A stretch of 64,000 bases of DNA from Spirochaetia bacterium UBA2205 (GTDB taxonomy: Bacteria > Spirochaetota > UBA4802 > UB4802). Below the pieces are notes generated by a model. The model saw only the letters and a list, made by a program, of their open reading frames with translations. It had not been told where the DNA came from and ran no database searches. Position numbers and translations under genes: made by a program. Shown here piece after piece: positions 46,973-54,938 of the stretch. The stretch is taken from positions 47,785 through 111,784 of the forward strand of contig DCUV01000014.1 in the NCBI GenBank assembly GCA_002328585.1, given 5' to 3'. Numbering within the stretch: position 1 is the stretch's first letter; every line of letters begins with the position of its first letter.

Positions 46973-48640
46973 ATGATTGATGATGAATTGGACAGGATAT
47001 TGCAGGACATTGAACCCGAACAGGATTATCTAACAAAAAAAGTAAAACATAGTCATAAATACGAAGAATATATACTTGATGAAATAAGTGACGATAATAA
47101 AGAAATAGTCCATACCCCTGAAAGAAAAGAAGTATCATTGATTTCAAAGCATTTTGTAAATGGTTTTGTTAACGGTATCCATCGTCATATAGAATTATCC
47201 CGTTCAATTCGTTCGCGTATGGATATAGCTGAAATTCCTGAACAAATTGTTCCAATTTTAAAAAAATCATCCTATGCTATTTTTAAACTTATTGAAGATA
47301 TTGAGATTTCATCAGATAAATGTATTAACGAGATCAATGAAACCAATTTAAAGAGGAGGGCAACAAAGGATTTTCCGCTTTATTTCCCTGATGATTTTCC
47401 TGATGATAACAGGGTGGATTTTATTGTGCTTAAAGATACTTATTTATTGCTACGAATATTTAATAGCCAGGTAAAGAAGGATTGGGTTGAATTAGAAAAA
47501 CAAACATCAGTGTTTAATTTTTCTGAAGGCGGTAAGCAGTTATCATTTCAGTTGAATGATAGTATTGCTGAAGCTTTACAGTTGTGCAAGGCAACCGATA
47601 TTTTAATTGAGTTAATTGCCAATCATTTAGGATTGCTTCCCCATTATTACAATGCACCAGATGCCGAAATTAAATCAAGAATTCAGTTTTCTGAATTTAA
47701 ATCCTATACGTTACAATCAATACTTGATGGTATTCACAAAGATGAAAATGATAACCAGTCAATTGAATCAGAACTGCAAACATTGCAGGCAGATTCATCT
47801 GATGATTCAATAAATGAAAAGTTTCAAGACGAAAAACTGAATCCCCATCCTCATGGGGTAGAATCAAAAAAAATATTTTATCACAATGATCAAAATAATG
47901 CATCAGCCAAACAAGCTAACGTTTTTTTTACCGTTAAAGGCAGCAAACCATGGAATACACGCGATCCCTATATTCTTCCAGTTGATGAAAATGTTTTGCT
48001 TGTTGAAGAGGAAGATCTTGAATATATGGTTTATTATTCCAAAACATCAATGAATGAAGAGCAAATTAAAGCCGAATTACGAAGGGCTTTGTTAAAATTA
48101 ACTATCGACAGACAAAAATACGATATTGTTGCGGAATATGTAGAATACATCAATAAAAAGATTATTTCGGTATTACAGGAAATCCTTGAATATTTTTATA
48201 TAAACGATACTGATCAATGGCTTTTTTACTATCATTTGGGTCCTCAAACTATATGTCGCATTGTTTTAGCAGATATGCAGCTTACAGGTGAAGGTTACTG
48301 TTTTAGTTCACGTGATGGTAAAAAGATAAAGAAATTATTACCTTATGAATTTATTAAGAAGATGTCTCTGGAATGGTGTGAAAATAATATTAATAACAGG
48401 GATATACCGTTTGATAGTGTCAATGCATTAGATTTAATACGAAGGCAGGTTTCTAAAAAATATTATTTAGAAGTTGATGAATTTGTTGCAAAAATTGATT
48501 CTTATCTGGGGACATTGGACTCTGAAATTTTGAAAAAACTTGATAGGCGATTATTTATAAAACAAAAAGCTTTACAGATATATAATCCAAAGCAAATACT
48601 GGTATATAACAGATTTATAGATAAAACAATTTTTAAATAA
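46973..48640 (+). CDS. Hypothetical protein, 555 residues
   Basis: No family is recognised. The protein is mostly acidic and helical and appears cytoplasmic, with no signal peptide or membrane helix. It has three parts: an N-terminal helical domain (about 1-240), a low-complexity acidic/polar linker rich in Asp, Ser, Gln and Asn (about 255-320), and a C-terminal mixed domain beginning VFFTVKGSKPWNTRDPYILPVDENVLLVEEEDLEYMVYYSK. Spacing of 17 bases after ftsH and 19 before the SEC-C gene suggests an operon with both. Base and codon use look like the neighbours, so recent transfer is not suggested. Confidence 0.7.
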   Translation: MIDDELDRILQDIEPEQDYLTKKVKHSHKYEEYILDEISDDNKEIVHTPERKEVSLISKHFVNGFVNGIHRHIELSRSIRSRMDIAEIPEQIVPILKKSSYAIFKLIEDIEISSDKCINEINETNLKRRATKDFPLYFPDDFPDDNRVDFIVLKDTYLLLRIFNSQVKKDWVELEKQTSVFNFSEGGKQLSFQLNDSIAEALQLCKATDILIELIANHLGLLPHYYNAPDAEIKSRIQFSEFKSYTLQSILDGIHKDENDNQSIESELQTLQADSSDDSINEKFQDEKLNPHPHGVESKKIFYHNDQNNASAKQANVFFTVKGSKPWNTRDPYILPVDENVLLVEEEDLEYMVYYSKTSMNEEQIKAELRRALLKLTIDRQKYDIVAEYVEYINKKIISVLQEILEYFYINDTDQWLFYYHLGPQTICRIVLADMQLTGEGYCFSSRDGKKIKKLLPYEFIKKMSLEWCENNINNRDIPFDSVNALDLIRRQVSKKYYLEVDEFVAKIDSYLGTLDSEILKKLDRRLFIKQKALQIYNPKQILVYNRFIDKTIFK

Positions 48641-48659
48641 TAGGAATAATAAGAAGCCC

Positions 48660-49361
48660 ATGTTTGATATAAAAAAATATCACGGTGATGAAAAATTTTT
48701 AAAAATCTTAGATAAGAATGCTATTGCAATAGATATTTATACCCTTAAAGCTGCAATCCTTGGTGTTCAGGCTTCAGGAGGGGATTTTTCAATGAAAATG
48801 CTTGCAAAGGATTTTTTTAGTGATGAAGCATTGGATAATAAAGCTCTGGCTGATCAACTGGAATCGTTATGGTTTTATCTTCTGCGCTTGCAGCGTTTTG
48901 ATGATGGCGAACTTGAGCAGCCCTGCTATGAAGATAAAACACGAGAGATGTATCTATCCTATGTAAAAGCATCAATACTTCGCGCAGAAACCTTTTTGAA
49001 ATATCTTGCAATGGGAAGTATTGATGAAATGAGAAAAAACAAGAAGGTTGATACAATTTACTCATTGTTTATAGGTAATGTTAATTTATTAAAGTCATTA
49101 CAGACAAGTATGGAAGAAAAATGGACTGATGAGGATTTTACTGGCGATACAACATTTTTAAAAAAATTAACAGGATTTATACGTGTAATGTGGGATACTC
49201 AGATAGCGTTGAAGGAACATGCGAAAATTTTTAAATTGCAAAAGATGAATAATAAAAATATCATTCATGTACTGGAAAAGCAAACTGGTACACAGATTGG
49301 GCGCAATGAACCATGTCCCTGTGGCAGTGGAAAAAAATATAAAAATTGTTGTGGCGTATAG
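48660..49361 (+). CDS. Hypothetical protein with C-terminal SEC-C zinc motif
   Basis: The 233-residue protein has a helical body of unknown family and ends in a canonical SEC-C motif, RNEPCPCGSGKKYKNCCG, with Cys ligands C-x-C...C-C. SEC-C motifs bind zinc and occur at the end of SecA and of many unrelated proteins, often those that contact ribosomes or protein substrates. The SecA of this organism lacks this motif. The gene follows the 555-residue protein by 19 bases in the presumed ftsH unit, and ends just before the convergent recG. Confidence 0.8.
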   Translation: MFDIKKYHGDEKFLKILDKNAIAIDIYTLKAAILGVQASGGDFSMKMLAKDFFSDEALDNKALADQLESLWFYLLRLQRFDDGELEQPCYEDKTREMYLSYVKASILRAETFLKYLAMGSIDEMRKNKKVDTIYSLFIGNVNLLKSLQTSMEEKWTDEDFTGDTTFLKKLTGFIRVMWDTQIALKEHAKIFKLQKMNNKNIIHVLEKQTGTQIGRNEPCPCGSGKKYKNCCGV

Positions 49362-49387
49362 ATATAACCCGGAAGTTTGCCATTATA

Positions 49388-51472
49388 TCATGAGAGCATT
49401 GCCAGTATATGTTTTTTTCGTATTCCTTCCAGGATATTCATTGTATATGGGCGTTTAACGTTTTCAAATAGCACAGGTATGTCCTTTAATGCTTCTACTT
49501 GCTTTTTTGCTTCTTCACGTGCTATGCCTATAAGTTCAAAATCGTTGATAGGGTCAGCAAATTCAAAAGCTATACCTTTACCATGCTGGCGTGTTCCAAT
49601 AAATTCGCCGGCACCACGTATTTTAAGATCTTCTTCGGCAATGATAAAGCCATCATCGGTAGATGTTAAAATATTTATGCGTTGTATGCTTTCGGGTGAA
49701 ATAGAGTCAGGATATATCAGAACGCAAAATGATTTGTATGTGCCGCGCCCAACACGTCCACGGAGCTGATGAAGCTGAGATAATCCAAAACGTTCTGGAT
49801 GCTCAATAACAATAATAGAAGCATTGGCAACATCAATTCCAACTTCAATGACGGTTGTACTGACAAGCATATCCAGTGCATGATTATTAAAGAGGCTCAT
49901 AATCTTTTCTTTGTCGATGTTTTGAATTTTTCCATGCAAAAGTGCAATTGATTTATTGGGAAATCGTTTCTGTAGCTGTTTAAAAGTAGCGGTTGCTGAT
50001 TTTAGATCTAATTTTTCAGAGTCATCAATAAGCGGCAGTACATAGTATACCTGTCTGCCCTCATCCATATACTTTTCCAGTGAGCGGTATACTGCTTCCA
50101 ATTTTGATACTGGAAATGCTAACGTTGTTATGGGGATTCTATTAGCGGGTTTTTCCTTTATTGTTGAAATATCAAGATCACCGTATAATGTTAGCGATAG
50201 TGACCGGGGAATGGGAGTTGCTGTCATAACCAGTAAGTCAGGTATGGCACCTTTTGTTCTTAGCTGAGCACGCTGATTGACACCAAACCTATGCTGTTCA
50301 TCAATAATGATAAAACCTAAATTGGCAAATTCTACCGTTTCCTGAATAAGAGCATGAGTTCCAATTATTATATCGATGCTGCCGTCTTTTAAACCATCAA
50401 GTATAGATTTACGCTCAGCCTGTGATGTTGATCCCGTAAGCAAGGCAACAGAGATGGTATTGGGTAGCAGCTTTTTAAATGTTGCATAATGTTGCTGTGC
50501 CAATATCTCGGTAGGTGCCATAAGCGCCACCTGCTGACCGCGGCTTATTACTGCTATACTTGCAATAAGGGAAACAACGGTTTTACCGGAACCAACATCG
50601 CCCTGCAACATGCGGTTCATTGGAAAGTCTGCATTTAAATCATTGATAATTTCTTCTATTGCTTGTAGCTGGTCACCGGTTAATTGGAAAGGAAGATTTT
50701 TTATAAATGCATGATATGTTGCAGTATTTATGATTGGTTTTTTTTGCTTACTTGTCTGACGGATATACTGTCGTGAAAGATGCAGATAGTATTGTAAAAA
50801 GAAAAGTTCGTTGAAAGCAAGCCTCTTCCGTGCATTGTAAGCTTCATCCATAGATGATGGGAAATGAATACATTCAATTGCCTGTGATAACGGCATGCAC
50901 TGTAACCGGTTGAGCATGTCAGCATCAAAAGGTTCAGTAATAAATTGTTTTGCTTCTGATAATGCTGTGTAAATAATCTTTCTGAAAAACCGTGAATTAA
51001 AACCATTTGTTTTTAAATTTTCGGTTGAAGGATATATAGGGACTATTCTGCCTGTATGCAATGTATCAGAGCTGTCTCCAATAAAATCATATTCGGGATG
51101 CACTATCTGCTTATTGGTGTAGTAATCAACTCGTCCTGAAAATAAAACCGTATCACCTTTTTCAAAAAGTTTGATAAAATACTGTATGCCCCCAAAAAAT
51201 ACCCCTGAAAGAGTATCGGTACCATCATCAATAACTATCTCCAAAAATTTTTTTTTATGGCCTGATATCTTTACCTGTTTTACAACACCCATCACAGTAA
51301 CAAAATCATTGACAAAACAATTATTGATGCTTTTTGTGTTGGAACGGTCAATATATTTCCTTGGCAAAAAATACAGTAAATCTTCAACGGTTTCAAGCCC
51401 TAATTCATTATATAACAGTGCTGCCCGTTTTGGGCCAATGCCCTTGATATATTGAATGCTTTTATCAAGCAC
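49388..51472 (-). CDS. recG: ATP-dependent DNA helicase RecG
   Basis: RecG remodels branched DNA and stalled replication forks. The 694-residue protein has the wedge/OB domain (VTVMGVVKQVKISG), helicase motif I GDVGSGKTVV, motif II DEQHRFG, motif III TATPIPRS and motif VI HQLRGRVGRG. The start is GTG. The small membrane protein gene is two bases upstream on the same strand. An octamer copy lies at 50194. Confidence 0.97.
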   Translation of the reverse strand: MLDKSIQYIKGIGPKRAALLYNELGLETVEDLLYFLPRKYIDRSNTKSINNCFVNDFVTVMGVVKQVKISGHKKKFLEIVIDDGTDTLSGVFFGGIQYFIKLFEKGDTVLFSGRVDYYTNKQIVHPEYDFIGDSSDTLHTGRIVPIYPSTENLKTNGFNSRFFRKIIYTALSEAKQFITEPFDADMLNRLQCMPLSQAIECIHFPSSMDEAYNARKRLAFNELFFLQYYLHLSRQYIRQTSKQKKPIINTATYHAFIKNLPFQLTGDQLQAIEEIINDLNADFPMNRMLQGDVGSGKTVVSLIASIAVISRGQQVALMAPTEILAQQHYATFKKLLPNTISVALLTGSTSQAERKSILDGLKDGSIDIIIGTHALIQETVEFANLGFIIIDEQHRFGVNQRAQLRTKGAIPDLLVMTATPIPRSLSLTLYGDLDISTIKEKPANRIPITTLAFPVSKLEAVYRSLEKYMDEGRQVYYVLPLIDDSEKLDLKSATATFKQLQKRFPNKSIALLHGKIQNIDKEKIMSLFNNHALDMLVSTTVIEVGIDVANASIIVIEHPERFGLSQLHQLRGRVGRGTYKSFCVLIYPDSISPESIQRINILTSTDDGFIIAEEDLKIRGAGEFIGTRQHGKGIAFEFADPINDFELIGIAREEAKKQVEALKDIPVLFENVKRPYTMNILEGIRKKHILAMLS

Positions 51473-51474
51473 GG

Positions 51475-51789
51475 TTACTCCTCTTCAGCAATATACCATA
51501 CCTGTCCGGGAATCTGGACGTACTTTCCATCCCGAGTATAGAAGTAAGAATAGTTTCGACTATCCTTAGGTGTTGTAATTTTTTGTACTCCATACCAGCG
51601 TTTAATAAGTTTCCCATCATAACCGAATATTGTAATGGTTAAGTTTTGCCCTGTAATAGTTTCTATTTTTCGCTGGGTAATGTTTTTTTGTTCATAGGTA
51701 AAAAAATACTTAAAATAAACATACACCCCAAGTACTATAACAATAAGCAATGCGCTGCCAAAAATATATAGTTTAGTTTTTGTACTCAT
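51475..51789 (-). CDS. Small membrane-anchored protein upstream of recG
   Basis: This 104-residue protein has one N-terminal membrane helix (about residues 7-27, LYIFGSALLIVIVLGVYVYF) and a beta-rich exterior domain with repeated aromatic residues (YGVQKI, NYSYFYTRDGKYVQIPGQVWYIAEEE). No family is recognised. It ends two bases before the recG start, so the two are certainly cotranscribed, but no functional link is evident. Confidence 0.75.
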   Translation of the reverse strand: MSTKTKLYIFGSALLIVIVLGVYVYFKYFFTYEQKNITQRKIETITGQNLTITIFGYDGKLIKRWYGVQKITTPKDSRNYSYFYTRDGKYVQIPGQVWYIAEEE

Positions 51790-51996
51790 GGTAACCTCTC
51801 ATAAAATGTATTGCAATACTATGACAAAATTTACTATTAAGCGCTGCATACAGCGTAGCAAAGCAAAAAAAAATGTCAAATCTTAATATATTTCAGGTTG
51901 TGAAAAATGTAGCTTGACTTTATGGGTAACCATTGTAACAATCATAAAACAATGTATACCGTATAATACAAGAGAAATATTTTTTAAAAAATTGAG

Positions 51997-53565
51997 ATGA
52001 ATATGAAAAAAAGATTTTTATTGTATGTACTATCGCCAATTGTTATTGTACTACTTCTCCACGGATGTAAAAAAGAAAAAATTATGGAGATAGAACCCAA
52101 TGATACCTATAGCCAGTCAAACTTGATCGAGATTGGTAAACCAATTGATGGATTTATAAATACCGAAAGTGATATCGATTTTTATTGTGTCGAGGTACTG
52201 AATCCAAGTCTATTAGAAATAAATGTCAGTGCCGTGAAAGGAGTTAATAGTGCATTTACTATCTGGAAGGAAAATGAAGGTAGTATTGTGCCCTTAAAAT
52301 ATGTTGATGATTTACGAAAGTCAGCGCCTGAGCGTTTTTGCGGGTTTTATGTAGAAGCCGGGAAGTGCTATATATCCATAGCACATGGCGACAAAGATCA
52401 GCCAGTAAAAAATACAGAAAACCCTTACACACTGTTGATACAAGATGAGTCAGCCGATGGTTTTGAAAAAGAACCTGATGATACAATCCTTGCCGCAACT
52501 CCAATACAGATAGGTATCCCGGTAAGGGGCTACTATTCACCTGCTTTTAATAAAACAAACACCAATGCGGTCAATCCAAACCGTGAGGAGGATTGGTTTA
52601 CATTTTATGTTGAAGATGCTCCGGTAGTATGTGATGTGGAGTTATCAGGTGTAGCGGGGATTGAAGCACAGCTTGATATTGTTGATGCGCAGGGCAATGT
52701 GCTTTTTTCGTCTGCTTCGCAGGGTGTTGGTGTAAGTCAGATGGCAAAAGGGATTGGATTATCCGTTGCAGGGAATTACTACATTATGGTCGCAGCTAAA
52801 AATTATAATGCCAACAACGATGTTCCCTACAGCCTTATTTGTACAACACGAGATTATGATAATACAACCGAGATAGAACCAAACAATATAATGGAATCGG
52901 CAACTCCCATTGTTACCGAAATAATTTATGGCAGGATTTATCCTGACAATGACATTGACTATTATCAGTATATGGGCGATAGTTCACATGATATATTTTA
53001 CCGTATAGAGATAACTCCGCCAATGACTCTTGATGTAGTATCTGCAGTTTATACTACAAAAGGTGAAGAAATAACTTCTATCAATAATAACGGGACAGGT
53101 GATAAGGAAGTATATCCCAATGTAAAGCTGAATGCACCTTTTTATGTTAAAGTGTGGGCTAAGCGCGGACAGGTTGATATGGATAATAGCTATGCTTTGC
53201 GGATAGTTCCTGTCCAAATGGGAAATCTTGTTGATGTTGAACCTAATGATACAAAAGAACAGGCTAATAATGTACAGGGAGCTTTGATACAAGGATATAT
53301 TTCAAAGAAACACGATATTGATTTTTATGTTTTACACTATAAAGGGCGTCAAAAAAAATATTTTTCCATTGAAGCGCCTGATACCATACCTATATCATTT
53401 TCTGTTACTGATGCGCTGGGTTATATATTACAGACAGTTACTGTGAAAGCAGGTAGTTCAAGTACATTACATGAGATAGTTGATATGAAAGGGTACTGCA
53501 TTGTTAAACCATTGAATGAAATGTATGATGGACTATATACTATTGAAATAAAGGATAGACCATGA
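51997..53565 (+). CDS. Lipoprotein with four PPC-like repeats
   Basis: This 522-residue protein has a type II signal peptide (lipobox LLHGC) and four units beginning with an EPND-like motif and ending in a D-I-D-F/Y-Y strand. The openings are EIEPNDTYSQS near residue 31, EKEPDDTILAA near 157, EIEPNNIMESA near 297 and DVEPNDTKEQA near 413. The pattern matches bacterial pre-peptidase C-terminal (PPC) domains, beta-sandwiches often attached to secreted proteases. No enzymatic domain is present here, so a binding or scaffold role at the envelope is likely. Octamer copies lie at 52029 and 52976. The next lipoprotein gene overlaps by four bases. Confidence 0.82.
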   Translation: MNMKKRFLLYVLSPIVIVLLLHGCKKEKIMEIEPNDTYSQSNLIEIGKPIDGFINTESDIDFYCVEVLNPSLLEINVSAVKGVNSAFTIWKENEGSIVPLKYVDDLRKSAPERFCGFYVEAGKCYISIAHGDKDQPVKNTENPYTLLIQDESADGFEKEPDDTILAATPIQIGIPVRGYYSPAFNKTNTNAVNPNREEDWFTFYVEDAPVVCDVELSGVAGIEAQLDIVDAQGNVLFSSASQGVGVSQMAKGIGLSVAGNYYIMVAAKNYNANNDVPYSLICTTRDYDNTTEIEPNNIMESATPIVTEIIYGRIYPDNDIDYYQYMGDSSHDIFYRIEITPPMTLDVVSAVYTTKGEEITSINNNGTGDKEVYPNVKLNAPFYVKVWAKRGQVDMDNSYALRIVPVQMGNLVDVEPNDTKEQANNVQGALIQGYISKKHDIDFYVLHYKGRQKKYFSIEAPDTIPISFSVTDALGYILQTVTVKAGSSSTLHEIVDMKGYCIVKPLNEMYDGLYTIEIKDRP

Positions 53566-54029
53566 ACAAAAGAAGGCTGCCAATTGTATTTTTTTTGGTG
53601 TTGTTGATTGCCTCAGGATGTAAAACGGTGCCAACATATGAACCACCTATAGAGCCAATCATCAGTCCAACCGAGGTGAATGTCAATTTCAGGTTTATTG
53701 CCTATGATACAGGGATTACAAATCCGGATGACGATAAACGGTGCTACTATAAAATTTTTATTGATAAGATAGACGCTGGCAGGACAACCATTGGGCTTGA
53801 ATCGCAGAAAAAGTATTTTGAGGCTAAACTGTCATCCAATATGCATCTTATAGTAGTTGAAAAATGGGTGCTTGATGAACGCGAAGGTGAATATAAAAAA
53901 GTAAACAATATTTTGCAGCCAAAGCCAAACTTCTTTTATTTTGAAACAAAAGCCTCATCATTGACTGAGCTCATACTGATAAATGATAAGATGGTTAATA
54001 AAGCACAGTTTGCTGTTACAATACAATAA
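53562..54029 (+). CDS. Small lipoprotein
   Basis: This 155-residue lipoprotein has a clear type II signal peptide with lipobox IASGC followed by a proline-rich linker (TVPTYEPPIEPIISP) and one compact beta-rich domain. No family is recognised. Its ATGA overlap with the PPC-repeat lipoprotein gene indicates translational coupling and possibly a joint role at the membrane. The stop codon lies within a long inverted repeat. Confidence 0.8.
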   Translation: MNKRRLPIVFFLVLLIASGCKTVPTYEPPIEPIISPTEVNVNFRFIAYDTGITNPDDDKRCYYKIFIDKIDAGRTTIGLESQKKYFEAKLSSNMHLIVVEKWVLDEREGEYKKVNNILQPKPNFFYFETKASSLTELILINDKMVNKAQFAVTIQ

Positions 54030-54048
54030 AAAGTGAAACTGTGCTTTA
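53999..54048 (+). terminator. Long inverted repeat spanning the stop of the lipoprotein operon
   Basis: TAAAGCACAGTTT (53999-54011) and AAACTGTGCTTTA (54036-54048) form a perfect 13-bp stem around a 24-base loop that includes the stop codon. The following TGCCTTTATAAATT is only weakly T-rich. It could act as a terminator or as a 3'-end stabilising hairpin. Confidence 0.5.
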
Positions 54049-54157
54049 TGCCTTTATAAATTACATAATTTTTATATCATGCTGCTTTATCACACATTCG
54101 CTCAGCAGTTACAGTAACAAAGCACTACAATGAGTGCAATTATAACAATATAACAAT

Positions 54158-54838
54158 CTATTTTGCAGGAGGATTCTGCATTTGCTGCTGTGGCTGTGGT
54201 ATCTGCTGTGGCGCTTGTTGCATCGGTGATTGTGTACTCAATTCTTTGCGCAGCAAATCCATGTTTTTCTCTATCTTCTTTTCATCACGCAATGTATCAA
54301 CCAGCTCTTTTATCTTCATATTGAGCTTTTGCTGAAAAAGCTGCTGTTTTATGTACATTTCAGCCTGGTCAATTGGTACCCCTTTAAAACGGGCACGCTG
54401 CTGGTTATATATCATCTCAACCTCTTGCGGGGCAATGGATATATCGTTTTTAAACTTTTCACGGATATAGTATTGCACTACAAGCCCTTCTTTGGAGATA
54501 TCTAAGAGAGTCTGCAATTCTTCATTTTTTAATGTGCCATCATCAATGGCTTTTTTATACACAAGGCGCTGCTGAATCATCTGCTCAAGAAAGTTGTTTT
54601 TATTAAGAAGAGGGTTACGCTCAAGCTGAGCAGGATCCTGAGCCAATTTATCTATCTCTTCTTTAGGAAGATTGTAGATGCTTTTCATCTGTGCGTAATA
54701 GTATGCATTGAGTTCATTGTCGGTTATCGTTTCATCATCAATCTTTGCAATCCATTTTCCTCCGTATTGGTTGCCGCATGAAATAGCCATAGCTAAAATC
54801 GTAATTGCAATGAAAGAATACAAAATCTTTGTTTTCAT
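54158..54838 (-). CDS. SurA-N-like lipoprotein downstream of mfd
   Basis: This 226-residue lipoprotein has the signal peptide MKTKILYSFIAITILAMAISC with lipobox AISC. The body resembles the N-terminal chaperone domain of SurA/PpiC-type proteins (WIAKIDDETITDNELNAYYYAQ, then a helical segment). No rotamase domain is present, and the C-terminus is a Gln/Pro-rich low-complexity tail. ATG 54838 with AAGG nine bases upstream is preferred over upstream ATGs. It follows mfd on the same strand; SurA-type genes next to mfd are common. A periplasmic chaperone role for outer-membrane proteins is plausible but inferred. Confidence 0.7.
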   Translation of the reverse strand: MKTKILYSFIAITILAMAISCGNQYGGKWIAKIDDETITDNELNAYYYAQMKSIYNLPKEEIDKLAQDPAQLERNPLLNKNNFLEQMIQQRLVYKKAIDDGTLKNEELQTLLDISKEGLVVQYYIREKFKNDISIAPQEVEMIYNQQRARFKGVPIDQAEMYIKQQLFQQKLNMKIKELVDTLRDEKKIEKNMDLLRKELSTQSPMQQAPQQIPQPQQQMQNPPAK

Positions 54839-54938
54839 AGTATCCATCCTTCTATGTTTTATATAAAAATAAAAATATACCTCCACAATGGGAGGGTTGC
54901 CTTTTAACACAATTTTTAATTGTAAGATAGCTACAATA

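Noticed and set aside
49377..49769. Forward frame of 130 codons opposite the end of recG
   Set aside because: It is the complement of the well-conserved recG coding sequence.
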